Part shown: one piece after another, positions 1 to 13,781 of the stretch
Numbering within the stretch: the first letter of the stretch is position 1
Layout: each line of letters opens with the position of its first letter
Source of the DNA: Pelargonium nanum
Lineage: Eukaryota > Streptophyta > Magnoliopsida > Geraniales > Geraniaceae
Reading direction: 5' to 3'
Assembly (NCBI GenBank): GCA_036897485.1
Contig: JAYMTF010000111.1
Coordinates: 1-52,909, forward strand
DNA: 52,909 bases
Program-made: the position numbers and the translations under genes
Notes under the pieces: generated by a model
What the model saw: only the letters and a program-made list of their open reading frames with translations
The model's database searches: none
What the model was told of the DNA's origin: nothing

Positions 1-891
1 AATAAATAAAAAATTAAATATTGCTCTAAAATTTGAGGTAGTGACACGTGGCAGTTTTGTTACTGTTTTATATATAGTAATAGATTTTGAAAAATAATAT
101 ATATTAAAAATAAGAGGGTGACACTTTTTGATAGACAAAAGAGTATTAATTTGAAGTGTTTCTTTTAATAACAACAAAAAGAGAGAATGTTTCATTTTCT
201 TTCTCAAACTATCTATTTAATTTAGTATCTACTTTTTTTTCATGTTCCATGTGTGGCATCTTTATCGCCATTGTTTTTTTTCTTCATAAAATACAACATC
301 ATCTCTTTATATGAGAGTGGCGTGTTTCATAACATGATGTGTTTGGTCATTGTCACGTGTACACCGCATCGTCAACTTGTGACTGGTCAAAATATCTTTG
401 AAAATGTAAATGTTATGTAAGTTTAATTAAGTTGTCAATCACAGATAAGACTAATTTAAAATAAATTTAACAATAGAGATAGTATGCCGTTTGGTGACTA
501 AATTGAAACATAAACAACAACAGGTACCATTTTGTGACCAAACTTAAATATTTTCTATTAAAAAAATACTTATTTTCATATAAAGATAATATAATCTAAA
601 TCAACTTTGGTTTAAAAAATCAATTTATTTAGCTTTGAAATTAATTAATAATTAATTCCCTATAAAAATTAATAACTTATCACTAATATGATATCATGCC
701 AGTCTAATCGTAAAAATATTCCAAACAAACAAACAAAAAAATTATTCTGTAGAACTAATTCTGGATGTCGGACTTCGTTCAAAAAAAAAAAAATCTAGAT
801 GTCGGACAAGACAAATTCCATCTTCATTATAAAAAATAAAAAATAAATAAATAAATAAAAGTTGATGAATCAACAAAAATGGATGATGCAG
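1..891. other. Gene-free AT-rich stretch, probably MATE intron 1
   Basis: No coding exon is recognisable here. The stretch is strongly AT-rich with poly-A and AAAT runs, notably about 840-860. It ends in a CAG acceptor at 889-891, so it is most simply read as the 3' part of a long first intron of the MATE gene. A CACGTG G-box at about 354-359 would count as promoter sequence only if the gene really began at the ATG at 865. Confidence 0.5.
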
Positions 892-3016
892 TTGGGAATG
901 GGAAGTGCGGTGGAGACACTATGCGGGCAAGCCTACGGTGCCCAACGGAACGAAATGCTCGGCATATACCTCCAAAGAGCCACCATCGTCCTCTCCCTCA
1001 CCGCCATTCCGATGACCGCCGTCTACATCCTCTCAAAGCCCATCCTCCTCCTCCTCGGCGAGCCCACCGCCGTGGCCTCCGCCGCCGCCGTCTTCGTCTA
1101 CGGCCTCATCCCCCAAATCTTCGCCTACGCCGTCAACTTCCCGATCCAGAAGTTCCTGCAGGCGCAAAGCATCGTGGCGCCGAGCGCCTACATATCGGCG
1201 GCGACGCTGGGGGTCCACCTGGTGCTGAGCTGGCTGGCGGTGTATAAAATTGGGCTGGGCCTGATTGGGGCCTCTCTGGTGCTGAGCCTGTCGTGGTGGA
1301 TCATAGTGGGGGCCCAGTTCGGGTTCATATTGATGAGCCGTCGGTGTAAGAGCACGTGGAGGGGGCTCAGCCTGCAGGCTTTCTCTGGGCTGGGTGAGTT
1401 TGTGAAATTATCGGCTGCGTCGGCGGTGATGCTGTGCCTGGAGACGTGGTACATGCAGATTCTTGTGTTGATCGCTGGTTTGCTTCCCGATCCTGAGCTC
1501 TCCTTGGACTCTCTTTCCGTATGGTAATGTGCTTGCCACTCGCTACAATTTAATTAACCGTTGGTTTAGTTTTGTTATAATGAATGGGTGTTGTGGAAAT
1601 ATGCAGCATGGCAATATTGGGATTATTGTTCATGGTTTCAGTGGGGTTTAATGCGGCTGCAAGGTCAGTACATTTCCAAATTATATGGAATATTGATTAG
1701 GAATAATTATATATTACTATCTTGTACTTGTCACATGTTGTAATGAATTATCTTAAATTCAGTGGTTGACTAAAAAATTTCAAGATACCGGGATCAAGTA
1801 ATTCTATCATTGTAGTTACCTTAAAATGAGGGATCAATTAGGTATAATATGTATATTTTCTTAACAAAAGTTTTTATTTAAAATGTGAGGTCAGCTAACC
1901 ACACAACTAACCATGTGGGTCCGCCACTGCCTAAACTTATCATGTACTATTTTTCATTTATTTAGTCAGTTAATTTGGACAGAATTTTTTGAAAATGTCA
2001 ATTGTAAAAAGTGACAAACAGAGGTTAATCTAAAATTGCAAAAAAGAAGACAAGAATGACAAAATTGATATTTTTGAAAAGTTTTATCAAAATTAATTGA
2101 AGGAGTGAATGAAAAATTATTCATAATAGTCTAAAGTTAAAAAAAAAAATTTATAATAATCTATTGTAAAATGTTACAAATACATGTAGTCATCTGTAAT
2201 TTATTAAGGCAATAAAATTATATAATTGCATGTATGTACGTACGTAGTGTAAGGGTGAGCAACGAGTTGGGAGCAGGAAACCCCAAGTCAGCAGGATTTA
2301 GTGTGGTGATGGTGACTTCGGTTTCGTTCGTGATAGCTGTAATGGAAGCCGCGGTGGTGCTCTCTCTTCGTCACGTGATAAGCTACGCCTTCACCGAAGG
2401 AGCCACCGTGGCCAATGCTGTCTCCGACCTCTGTCCCTTCCTCGCTGTCTCTCTCATTCTCAACGGAATTCAACCCGTCTTGTCCGGTAAATAACTACTG
2501 TCTGTGACTAACCAATTACATCATCATATTCAGCTGAGCTGAGCTGTTGGTTTTGTTGAAATGAAGGAGTGGCTGTGGGTTGTGGATGGCAAGCATTTGT
2601 GGCCTATGTCAATGTAGGATGCTATTACATTGTTGGGATTCCATTGGGTTGTCTTCTCGGATTTAAGTTCAACTTTGGTGCCAAGGTCTTCTTTTTATCC
2701 TTCCAATTCATCAAATCCATGCTTCTTTCTTCTTCTTTTGTTCATATATATGATAGAATATCAATCGATACAGGGAATATGGACCGGGATGATAGGAGGA
2801 ACTCTGATGCAGACCTTGATTTTACTGTGGACAACGTATCGAACAGACTGGAATCGAGAGGTTTATTTTTGCTCTCCTGTATTGTAAATTGCTTCAATAC
2901 AGCTGCTTTTTCTAAGGTTCTAACAAGAATGCACTTATTGCTTGCAGGTGGAGAAAGCCAAGAATCGTTTGGATAAATGGAAGGACAAGGCCCAAGAGCC
3001 TCTTCTCAAGAATTGA
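892..3016 (+). CDS. MATE efflux transporter, DETOXIFICATION 40-like, 5' end outside window
   Basis: Multi-antimicrobial extrusion (MATE) carriers export organic compounds in exchange for protons or Na+ across the plasma or vacuolar membrane. Exons read as 892-1523, 1607-1663, 2248-2486, 2567-2685, 2774-2860 and 2948-3016 with matching phases. The first visible exon opens with [17 protein letters not shown], the family motif after transmembrane helix 2. Later exons carry [32 protein letters not shown] and [14 protein letters not shown], and the protein ends PLLKN. Helices 1-2 (about 80 residues) are missing, so an upstream exon must lie to the left. An in-frame ATG at 865 exists but would give a protein lacking these helices. 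Closest remembered relative is Arabidopsis DTX40; substrate unknown. The intron 4 donor (GTCTTC) is weak. Confidence 0.88.
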
Positions 3017-3663
3017 TTCCATCACACTGTTATGTACTATGAATGCTTAACCTCCCCCATATGTATCTATCTATCATTCGGCTTTGTTCCTTAATTACAA
3101 ACTACATAGTAAAAGGGACAGTTTATTTCTGAAAACGAATCGGTTCATAATATAATTATGGACCCTAATGAGTATTTAAGCAGACAAAAAAGAACAAATT
3201 GAGCACGTTTTTCTCTATATGCAAAATGCAATAACCAATGACCCAATAGCTCTTCACTTGATGGCACGAAATGGATATCATTTGCTAATCCTAAAAGATC
3301 CCAACTTACGACGCCACGAGGACAAAAGTAAAACAAAACTACACTAGAATCATTACCAAATCGTAACAAATTCGAAGCATGCATTGACACATCAGTTCTC
3401 AAACAAAAATCACATTTTATTGGCATTGCTTCCAAGTAGTTCAGATGAAGTACATCAGAGGTGAATTTTTGTTCTCTTACAACATTCTTTTCCCTGCAAT
3501 ACTCGTAAAGTAACAAGAAAATCATGACAGGAAACATCGAAATCCACACCAAAGAACAAACCAAGTAAACTAGTGTAATAATAAAAGTAGGAGTTTATGA
3601 CAATGCAAGTCAAATTAGACACAATCTGCTCATTTCTCCATAGTGGTCCTAGTTATGTTCGCA
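3017..3663. other. Convergent spacer between MATE and HSP70-16
   Basis: This is the tail-to-tail interval holding the 3' UTRs of both genes. A 139-codon open frame lies on the minus strand at 3145-3564. I recognise no domain in it, and it sits where the HSP70-16 3' UTR is expected, so I do not call it a gene. Confidence 0.5.
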
Positions 3664-3766
3664 TCAATGTTTCAGTATCTGATCCAGTTTGTCTACCTGG
3701 TTCAAGTTGGTAGGCATCTTCTGCACTTGGGAATCACTCTCAGATCTCCTTGTATGTTTGCATGTA
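3664..3766 (-). pseudogene. Last exon of HSP70-16, now beyond premature stops
   Basis: Read on the minus strand, the exon follows a TTTCAG acceptor (3767-3769) and encodes TCKHTRRSESDSQVQKMPTN, continuing to a TGA at 3664-3666. It matches the position of the ATCKYIG segment near the C-terminus of Arabidopsis HSP70-16. The phase (one base completing a codon) fits the donor at 4320-4321. The exon itself is open, but it lies downstream of stop codons in the two preceding exons, so it should be untranslated in the normal transcript. Confidence 0.6.
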
Positions 3767-4321
3767 CTGAAATATAGTCCGTAGACCGTCAATTGGTATC
3801 AGGAAAACTAGAATAGTAATCAATGAGATATAAAAGTTAACTGACTTCTTTTTTTCCTAGTAAAAAAATAGGGTATAGCATCAAATTGAGCAAAAGATGT
3901 GGAGGCTCCTAGAAGCTACTGAGAATGCTAACTCAACTAAAGAAATTAATATGAAGAGAGGGGAAAGACCAATTTCACAAGATGCCTTATATTATGAATT
4001 TATTGACAGCAAAGTATTCATTTTGTCAGCATCTAATTAAGTTCTCAACACAAAAGCCTAAGCTATTAGGTGGTGCATGTAACCCCAGAGGTATATACAG
4101 GTTGCTCTCTCTCGAATCCTTATGGGAGAGCTCCAAAACTGAGTTGATTTCCGTGGCAGGAGTCATCATCACAATACTCACTTTAAGTCTCAAGAATCAA
4201 GACACCACATAGTAGGTCCAGCTCCCAGGTAAGGTCAATTAATATTATCAAGGGATAGGATATGATGAGGGATTTTTTGCAAGTGTAACACAGAAAGATG
4301 GTAATAAATAATAAACATTAC

Positions 4322-4452
4322 CAGTGAAGGGCCTTGGGTTTCCTCACTATGACTGTTGACCATAATACCGTATCAGCATTATTTTATAACAAATTCTGTA
4401 GCTGGATTTCCCCTTGCAAACAATGCTCCAATTTGTTGCACTCTTCAATGAC
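4322..4452 (-). pseudogene. Decayed penultimate exon of HSP70-16
   Basis: On the minus strand a CAG acceptor at 4453-4455 is followed by VIEECNKLEHCL, then DTVLWSTVIVRKPKAL, and a GTAATG donor. These blocks correspond to the AVLDECHKAERWL and following region of Arabidopsis HSP70-16. The frame holds from end to end, but one TAA codon interrupts it in the middle, where relatives have a sense codon. Splice sites at both ends look normal, so the exon may still be included in mRNA as 3' UTR. Confidence 0.6.
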
Positions 4453-4579
4453 CTGTAAAGGCGAAATAGTCAAATTCGTGAACCAACAACTATGGTTACT
4501 TTCTTAACAGCTTCCAAATAACTCTTACCACAAATAAATGTTGGATAGAAATGATTCTTCAACTATATCTGCTAATCAG

Positions 4580-7500
4580 CTATAGCCTTGTAGCTTGTGA
4601 TCGAGACCCTTCATCATTGTACCGAGTTTCAATAGGGTCGACCAGCTTTTACCACAAAAATTTATCAGTATCGAAAAGGAAACTTTTCTGCATACTTTCT
4701 ATGAGAAAATAACTAATGTTTTAATGTCACCTTTTTAAGAGCTGCTAGTTTCTCAGTATAAATGTATTCAGACTCATCAGCTCCATCTTCGTAAAGCCAT
4801 TCCTCAGTCTCTTGAAGATTTCTGGAGATTTCTTCCCTTTCTGACTCAGTGGTGATACTACTGTATGTATATAGAATCTAAAGGCAGTAACTGTGTTATT
4901 AAAGTATTCAAGGCAAGAAAAAGGGTCTAAGAATTTGGAGTTAAACACTATTCATGAAAAGAGGATTTAAATTGAATACTTGGAGGCACAGAACAGATGT
5001 GTCTTTAAGTTGAAGTTTTTACTAAAATGCTTACTTGATTGAATATTATTTAGAATGAGTTAGATAACATAAACAATGTGGCCTAAAAAGGCATTAACAT
5101 TTATTCATGATATGGCGATAATAAATATTATAAAAAAACATTTATTCATGATATAATATGCAAATTTTTCAGGCACAACCACCCCATTTAAAACACCATG
5201 TTAAAGCATTAATTAAATCTATCTCAATCCTAGAGAGAACTTTGCAAAAAGTCAATAAACATGCATGGTAAGATATCATAAGTCGAAAAGCAAATATGAA
5301 GGCAGTAACAAAAAAATAAAGTTGATACTGGCAGAGATGGGAATTTATGAAGCTTTGTTTGCAATATCATTTGTCCGGCAAAGGAAAAAAAGAGTGCATT
5401 GCAGCTGAAGCACCATTTGTCTTTGACAATGATGCAAGTGAAACGAGAAAAGGAAAGAAAACATATAATGGTACAGGACCTAGGGTGCATACTTCAAACA
5501 TCTAGAGTCCAACTAAATGCATGAATTTAGAGGCTCAAGTATAAGCTGCTATGTCAAGGTACACGTAAAACCTAAATTCCAATGAAATTTCTATATATTA
5601 ATTCTCTCAAGCATGATCTAAGCAGGTCCTCTTTCTGTAATGCCTAACTTGTCTTAATTACAGAAATTCTCTATTTCTTTTCTCATTTTGTCTTCCCTCT
5701 AGTAACTGTTACGAAGTGAACAAAAGCTCTCATTTTGTCATTAATTTGTCTATATTCATGCGTCATGCCCTATTTTTTTGTCATAAATCCTAGATTCAAC
5801 TAGCACACACTGTTCCTTTTTACCTTATTGCGCATCTCATAGACATAAGACTCCAGAGCATTTTTTTTATCTTTGGTTCGCTCCATTTTTAAGTCTTGAT
5901 CTGCCAGCTGGATTTCTTTCTCTCCAGCTTCTAAGAGCTCAGCTTTTGTCAGCCCACCATAGACACTCTCACTGACCGGAATATCCAGCCTTTTGATAGT
6001 TTTGCCCTTTCTCACTCCATCGGCCTGCACAAATGACAGTTACAAAAAATTACGACAGTTTCTTGAAATCAACAAGACCCTTTTCGTGGTGTGCTACACA
6101 AAATACGAGAGTCTCTTCTAGTAAATATGAAAAGGGAAGCCAAAAGTGAGAAAAACTGGTACTGATCAGCCAGAGCCAAGTAACAGAAAACAAAGAGAGG
6201 TAATATCTATGTATTGGGGTTTATGAAAATCACAAGGCAAAATCTAGATACTTCTACTGCATAGAATCAGGGAAGAATGGCATTCAGCTGAACTTACTGC
6301 TGGCATAGATGAGCGTTTTGACTGTGAAAGATTACTATCTTCAGCACCATTTGCTAAAGAAGGGCCAGCATCAGAGTTTGTCTCTGTCTTTATAGAGGTC
6401 ATGTTAGCATCAACATCATCTTCTATTTGCTGATACAACAACAGAGATTTATAACACATTAGTGCAATTTCATGCTAAAATACTGAAGTCAATATGATTG
6501 CAGAGAGAATTGTGAAAAATTGTAAACTTACTGAAGCTGACTCCACAGTAACAATGCCATGGAGGTTCAGTTGAACTCTGACTTTAATTTTTGCCGTTTC
6601 CAAGCGGGAAATATGGAAAGGGCCAATCTACAAAAGCAGACTTATAAATTTTAAATAAATTAATAACAAACTTTACCAGACAAGAAATGCAGCTGCCTAA
6701 GTAGCTATAATTAAACTATGTCAAAAGGAAATGATACAAAAAAATATGTGACTGCATCTGCCCTTAAGAATATTGCAATGCATCATTTCCATAGCAGGGG
6801 TCCTAATGACAATAAAATAAGACAAATTGAATATAGTCCTGCAATATTATTAATTTAATATCAATGTACATCTTGATTAATGTATATCCTCAGTCCTCTA
6901 CATTATTTTAGACAGGACAGTTTACAAAATTCAAATAACGAAAGAGAAAACAAATCATACCAAGGAACCCAAGCACAGAACACAATTTAACAACAATGAA
7001 ATTTATAGCTTCCAGTTTAAGCATCAAAACCTTTATTCCAGCTATAGATTTATCAATCTCAAGATAATCATATGAAGTATAATATCATGCATTCCACTGC
7101 AATAGAGTGAACGCACAACAAACATGATATAGCACTTCACACATCATCTAACATAAGTACATAACTCATATTTACAAATAAATAAACATGCTTAAATTGT
7201 AGGCATACCGTAAAAGTACTAATTTTATTTGATACAGCAGGTGGTAATTCATTGTCCCCAGCATAGAATGCTTCCATATGAAACATATCTTTTCTATGCA
7301 ATGTAATAATCTTAACACTTGGAAATGGTTGTCCTTTTGGGAAAAGCATGCTGTTTGACAATGTGCAAATAGGGCCTTTATCTGATGAGAATCCAATGGA
7401 GAAGGGAAATGCATCTTGAACCTGAAAATGACAATGATGCAACAAAATTATAATCTTTATGTGGTAATAATAGTATGTGTGCGTGCACGCGTGTAAGAAT

Positions 7501-10385
7501 CATATATCTGCGAATAACAGGAGGTGAGCCTTGCCATGAGTATAAAGCAATGAACTCCATATCCTTTAAACCTAACTCATTTATGTCATGTGAAGCAGTT
7601 CACCTCAGTTCATTACCTACCTTTCTTGAAAATGTGCATAATTATGGGTGGTTGACTCCCCTAAACATAGTAGGAAGTGAAAATAACCAGACCGAGTTGA
7701 ACTGGCTGAAATCCAAGCCAAGCTGTGAAAGAGGTCGTGACTTGTAACTATGTTTCGAGAAATTGGCATTTTATGTAATGGAATATGCAAGCTCAAACAA
7801 TCCAGTGATCCACTGCCCATGATGTTCCAGCATGCACTATTTTCATGCATATACATTCACAAGAATAACCAGTTTCAGGGTGTTTGGCATAATCGTCTAC
7901 TAAATTGCTTAATACATCCGACTCAAAAGTCAAAACCAATTCGCAATGTGCCTACATGCTCCTATTACTTATGAACTAGCAGAGAGCAGGATGTCCAATC
8001 AATGTTACGTTACTTCAACACTCCCTTTTCACTAACAAGATAGACAATAGTATAGGCCCTACATGTGGACTAGCACAATTGGGGTAAATAAGCAAATAAC
8101 TGATGTGACAAAGCTCATATCTAAACATGATATAGAACAATGTTAAGACATCCAACTAAAAACCATTGAAGCACGAGTTTTGGTACGAGTACCCGATACG
8201 ATGTATAGCATCTTCATAAACCCAAGTACAGGTACGTAGGGTTACTTATAATTCAAAAGTAATATATAAATATAAATTAAAATTTATAATGATGCATGTT
8301 AAAAATCATCATTAGTGGCTAACAACCAGTTAAAATAATAATAATACAATTACAGTTTCCATATTCAATATCTATTTTGACCTCCAAATATAAGTCTTAA
8401 TGCAACAATTTCATGTTCTAGGGTAGAAGAAAATTGTAGCATTATTATTTTAGTTTTACTTCAAAAAGAATTATAAGTACCCTAAAAGTACTCGTATTAT
8501 ATTTTGATTTCCCTCAAAAATACCAAATGAAAAGCACTATTCACCTAATTTGGGTTAGTACCCAATGTGTACCCAGAGTTGCATAATAAGCACCAGTACT
8601 CAGTACTGGTAGGTCATCCTCCTCGGAGCACCCGTGCTTCATACCTCAAAACAAACTGACAATAAGTCAAGAAACCCAAAACAGTTAAATCCCAAGGAAC
8701 TCCATATCTACTTTCAATAAGGGACTATTTACCAGGAGTCCAGGACTCATAACCCCTAATTTTAGTCTTTTTAGAGAACAAACTAGTCTCAACCATTGTT
8801 TAAAGAGGTAAAAAAATTCATTGGGTAGTACTACAAAATGGAAGAAAAAAAATATTTACATTTTAAACCCTCCATAAATGACTCATTTCATACCCCCAAA
8901 ATGGTGGGAGACTTGTGCATTGGCCCATTGGGCCGCTAAAGAGATTGAATGACATCAATTACAAAGAAATATATATTTTAGAAGAGATATAAAAGCACAA
9001 ATTCCACTGCGGGTGACTATAAATGGTAGCCTCGTTTGAATAAGTATGTATTCCAGAGAACAATCATGAATCACAAACTCAGAGGTTTAACCAAAATAAA
9101 AAAGACGTGACAACTACAATTTACTGTCACCCAAGTTATCGTCTTAGGAATGCTTAAATCAGTAATGGGTAAATAAAACATGTATATCACTATATCTATG
9201 AAGTAAGATGCGAACCTCATACTCTCTAACACGGAATATTGAACTGAGCATTGCACACTGCAAAGCACAACCACGTGCCACACATTCACTAGCATTTATT
9301 GTCCGGCCTGGTTCTCTCTTGAAAAGAGAAGCTAAAATTCTTGTAATAGCCGGTGTCCGCGACCCAGAACCAACAAGCTCAACTGCATGAATCTTATCCA
9401 CAGTCAAACCAGAGTCGGCCAAAGCCTTTTGACAAGGAATGCTAATCCTTTCCAGTAAATCTGATGACAGCCTCTCAAAGTCCTCCCTTTTGATAAAACC
9501 TTTTACGTCTTTCTCATCCATCAGGCATTCTATGTTAAGAGGTGCCTCCGCATTTGCACTCAAAACCTTCTTCAGTTTTTCACATGATGCCCTCAATCTA
9601 ATCGATGCCTTGATATTTGAATTGACATCAATATTGTACTGATCCTTGAACTGTGCAGCAAAATAATTGAATAGCACCTCATCAAAGTCTCTGCCTCCCA
9701 AGTTGTTATCAAAAGCATGAGATATTATCTTCATTTGTCCACTCTCAAATGATGCAATACAAATCTGAGTATCACAGTGACCAATATCGACAAATACAAC
9801 ATACGTCGGACCCAGATTAGATAAATCAGTCTTGTAAATACCGTACCCAAGTGCAGTAGCAGTACAGTCATGCATCAATCTCAACGGCTTAAGTCCAGCA
9901 ATGGCTGCTGCATCCAAATAAGCACGCCTCTGCAAGTCCGTGAAGTAAGACGGAATACCAATTACACAATCCAAAATGGGCATCCCAAGATTCTTCTCAG
10001 TTATCTGCTTCAAATGTGAGAACAACATTCCCAATATCTGAGTTGGAGTAAATGAATGGGTTTCACCCATGTAGGGTAAACAAACCAAAATGCCCCCATC
10101 GTGACCTTCTACAGTCTCGAAAGGGAATAACTTTATGTCATTCTGAACATCCGGTTCCTTAAACTTCCTGCCAATTAATCTCTTAACCTGAGAAACCGTG
10201 GATTTGGGGTTCATGGTCAAGGAAGCAGCTCCGGCTGAGCCAATGAACCTCTGCTTCTGTCCAAAGGACACGATTGCCGGTGTCTCACGGTTGGATTCAT
10301 CATTGAGCAGCACATCTATCCCACGCTCCTTCACAACTGATATAACACAATTCTCATTCCCAATATCAAAGCCCACCACGCTCAT
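4580..10385 (-). CDS. HSP70-16-like chaperone (Hsp110/SSE class), C-terminally truncated
   Basis: Hsp110-class members act as nucleotide-exchange partners and holdases for Hsp70. Exons on the minus strand are 10385-9216, 7421-7209, 6627-6532, 6429-6298, 6024-5824, 4877-4731 and 4645-4580, all ending in phase 0, for 673 residues before a TAG. The start MSVVGFDIGNENCVISVVKE matches Arabidopsis HSP70-16. The ATPase domain (about 1-390) is one exon, with the phosphate motif VDIGHCDTQ and adenosine motif VELVGSGSRTPA. The substrate-binding part begins QDAFPFSIGFSSDKGP, followed by an acidic spacer and the conserved KDKKNALESYVYEMR helix. Arabidopsis HSP70-16 is about 90 residues longer. The missing tail is still recognisable downstream in broken form. 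Intron 1 is 1.8 kb. Either a functional truncated protein or an early pseudogene. Confidence 0.85.
8167..8641. repeat. Possible MITE with TGAAGCACG inverted ends, inside HSP70-16 intron 1
   Basis: The stretch begins TGAAGCACGAGT and ends with the inverse of TGAAGCACGGGT, so the outer 12 bases match at 11 positions. The interior has repeated GTAC-rich text (GGTACGAGTACCCGATACG near one end, ACCAGTACTCAGTACTGGT near the other) and no open frame. Length is about 475 bp. No target-site duplication was convincing, so the superfamily is not assigned. Confidence 0.4.
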
Positions 10386-10400
10386 TTCAACAATATCAGT

Positions 10401-10803
10401 CTAAACCTCCACACCCTTAAAACTAAAAATACTCAGTGCAATGTCAGAAACAAGAAAACCCAGATTTGATCCACAAAGCTGAAAAATCACAGAATCTTCG
10501 CCAGGTGAAATTTGAATTTCCCCACCACACCAAAAGCAGCTCAATTGACCAAAGGTTCAGCAACAAACTGCTCAAAGCGACAGCAAGTTTCACAAGTACG
10601 GGTAGCTATCAACAACACAATGCATCAAATCAGCTGAGAAATTAAAATCAAACAACCAACGAGCAAAACTATATAATTAGCATTAGTGACGAAACAGCTG
10701 CAGATGGAACGATGTTTTGGAAAACCTAAAAACGAAAGCCGCAGAATTCATAATCATCCAGTTGCTCCACAACCAAACAGAGAATTAGGAGATTGAGAAG
10801 TAC
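10401..10803 (-). other. Probable 5' UTR intron of HSP70-16
   Basis: On the minus strand a donor AAG|GTACTT lies at 10804/10803 and an acceptor TTTAG at 10401-10403, 15 bases upstream of the ATG at 10385. This would place the 5' UTR in two exons. It rests on splice-site appearance only. Confidence 0.4.
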
Positions 10804-11087
10804 CTTAAGAACAGAGCGTGGAGGTCGAGGAGACGGAAACCCTAGAAAATTGAAGGGCAGCGAAGACAATTGAAAGGGCTTCAGAGAACTCCAAGTTGGG
10901 TTGCGACCGAATGAGTCCAATAAAGGAGCGCGTGGTGACAAAAAGGCAGCAGATCAGATGATCGGGTCTCTTTCTCTGAGTCTCTGTGATTTAATGGATT
11001 CTTTTCTGAAGGTTCGGATTCGGACGGACAGTCCACGTTAAGCAACAAAGACGATTTAGACTGCGTCGTTTCGATTATCTGGGCTTG

Positions 11088-11160
11088 CCCGCCTCTGTTA
11101 TTCTTGCTGGGCTTCAGTTTCTCAGGTGTTTTGAACTTGGGCCTGTGTTGTGTGGCCCAT
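11088..11160 (-). promoter_or_regulatory. Site II (TGGGCY) cluster upstream of HSP70-16
   Basis: TGGGCT occurs at 11090-11095 and 11108-11113, TGGGCC at 11138-11143, and GGCCCA at 11154-11159. Clusters of this element are bound by TCP factors and are typical of plant housekeeping, ribosomal and mitochondrial-protein genes. They lie 0.7 kb from the HSP70-16 ATG and about 0.3 kb before the inferred 5' UTR exon. Confidence 0.5.
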
Positions 11161-11199
11161 ATATACCGCATCATCTAAAATATGCATTCTAATTCAAAC

Positions 11200-13660
11200 A
11201 TTGCAAAAATTGAATGGATTTGAAGTGTTTAAACATTGGATCGAATTCGCTTGTTGGTCTTCTTTTCTTGTCGTGATTTATACATGGGCCTGTGATAGCA
11301 CTTTTAAGCCGTTTAACTACATCTAAACTAATTCTCACTCAAGCCATGAATATCCACCATGTAAAATATGGCTAGTTCTCCCAACAAGTGTTTTTTCCAT
11401 ACACAAAACTTGAAACCGAGATTTTGCTCAAGGAAAGTGAAGCATGTACCAGTTCACCCAACATTGTTGGTTCTTGTTCGTCTTTTAAAGACATTGTTTC
11501 TACTTTATTACCGTATAGGTCTCAGTTTTCTGGTGTTGAATGGATGGAACGGGTGCAGTGACGGGTTTATATAATTAGTTAACACTACCTAATAACCTGA
11601 TCCGAATAATTTCTTTCTTATAAATTTTTTTTGATTTGATTCGAAAGTGATCGAATCATATATTTTTATCGGATTCAAATTTTCAACTCTACATTTGACA
11701 GTGTCATTGCTACACGTGCAGTGCAACCACAGATAAAATGCTCAAACTCCCAATAAGTTGTTGTGCTATTTCAGTTACTTGTCATTCTATTTTCATAGTT
11801 TGGAGTGGTATTTATTCATCTTATCACCCATATTAAAGGTTCAACTACAAGTAGAACAAGCACTATTCTTAATTATTACTATTTATGATGCATAGTTTCA
11901 AATCATCTTTGTTAAGTTGAAGAGCCAAATGATCACCTATAAAATTTCATAATTGGGAGATACTCGAATTGTTTTGCAGCTATATTTGTAGGGCTAACTA
12001 TATATATATATGTAGCTTGATGTTTTCACAGCATAATTTGGATAGATTGTGGTTTAGACTTGGAGAATTTAAGGTGCACATGTACTGGTTCCATAAGGGT
12101 AACAATAATTGAGTCCATAACTTTATTTACAGCAGTCGTGAATAATGATTTTAAATACGGTCATATTGTTGTTGTCAATTTCAATGGTGGTTAGGTCAAC
12201 ATTAATCACTTATATAGTTATATTATTGTATGGAAGACCAACTTTGCTAAGAATTCAAGTTCAATATTAAATGTCCAAATATTTATATTCAAACATGCTC
12301 ATCAAGTGGAATATCATTGTGGTTATGCACATGACCCATGCACTTGATATTTTTTGTAAATTTTAAAATCATAATCCACAGACTTCAAAAAAAAAAATCA
12401 TAATCCACAGGTGTATAGATGGCATCAGCTAGCACATACTATGCTTAATTACATTGAACACCCCAAAACCAAAAGTCACCAAATATCAGTTTATACCAAA
12501 AATAAGAACACATGAATTAAGTTGGGTAGATGGCTAATAAAAAGTTGATCCATCCTCATAAAGTATAATAAATAAATGGGTTATTTATGACATTATGCAA
12601 CCAAAAACCCATTGGTATCTTAATAACGAATGTAAACAATTGTAAGTTGGAATGTTATTGTAATTGTACAAGTATTTATGCTGCAGATATTTGTTTTTAG
12701 TTTCATATAGAGAGGTCTCTTGTGTACTTAGATATACAACATGAATATTTACTCTTTGTTCTACATAGTAACTTATTTTTTTCTCTTGAAGTTTGACAAT
12801 TTCTCAAACTCAAGAAACCTACTATAGATATGGAGTTTAACTTTATAACATTCTATGACTAGCAGAGATATCAACTAATATGGAGAACTAGAGTATTCGA
12901 TAAAACATTCTTAAAGAATCGTTCAAAAAAGTCAAATAATCAGCACACTAGTTTTCTTCGCAACTGATGCAACCAATGATGAACTTGTGATATCAACATA
13001 AGAGAAAAATGACATTTAAAAAAATAGTGTTTATAAGGTGGAACACGATATTAGTTGTTTGATTAGCTTAGATCAAGACTCGAGTTTTAGATGGATATGT
13101 GGATAAACAACTCAAGTATGATCATCGTTTTATCTATTTGTGCACTATTAAGCAAAAACAAATTTGTCACTAAGACCTTGGGAGCTCACAAACCTTAGAG
13201 AATGAATGTCTCTCCACTTTAACAACCACACTCGGAACCTCCTCTTCCGATGCCTTATAAATATAGGATTTGGGCTCGTGACATTCACAAAATCTCCTTC
13301 TTTAACACTTATTTGACAAAATTAAGCCTTATTGTTGTTGGCCACCAACCGCTTCCACCAGCATTATGCTTTCATATGTTCCTCTCTTTTTTCTTATAAA
13401 CCAAAGTACTTGGGGAAAAGAAGTGTCCAAAAATTTAATTAGTCTCTTCCTCTAAATATGAATATCATTGTTTTTATTTTTAAAAATTAATATGGTATTC
13501 TCATGATCTAGTGGTAACTATGTAATGATCTTGTTACCAAAATACTATTGATATGTGATGCATAACTAAATGGCTAAAAAAAAATAAGACACTCATATAT
13601 AGTACAAAAGTTGAAGAAAGAGAGTAGACAATAAATAGCAGAACTGTAGCAGTACTGGCA
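11200..13660. other. Intergenic, AT-rich, nothing recognised
   Basis: This spacer lies between the divergent HSP70-16 and coiled-coil genes. Short open frames such as 11368-11574 show no family features. A 14-base unit ATCATAATCCACAG occurs twice about 30 bp apart near 12368-12410. I see no transposon termini or RNA gene. Confidence 0.5.
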
Positions 13661-13671
13661 GTGACATACAT

Positions 13672-13679
13672 TATATAAA
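13672..13679 (+). promoter_or_regulatory. TATA box of the coiled-coil gene
   Basis: TATATAAA lies about 100 bp upstream of the ATG at 13782, giving a predicted 5' UTR of roughly 70 bases. Confidence 0.5.
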
Positions 13680-13781
13680 GAGTCGGTTCACGCTTGATCC
13701 GACACACCTTCACATTTTGGATATACTATCTGCATCATCTTACTGATATAGTGATATGGCCTCCGCATCTCATCTCACTCA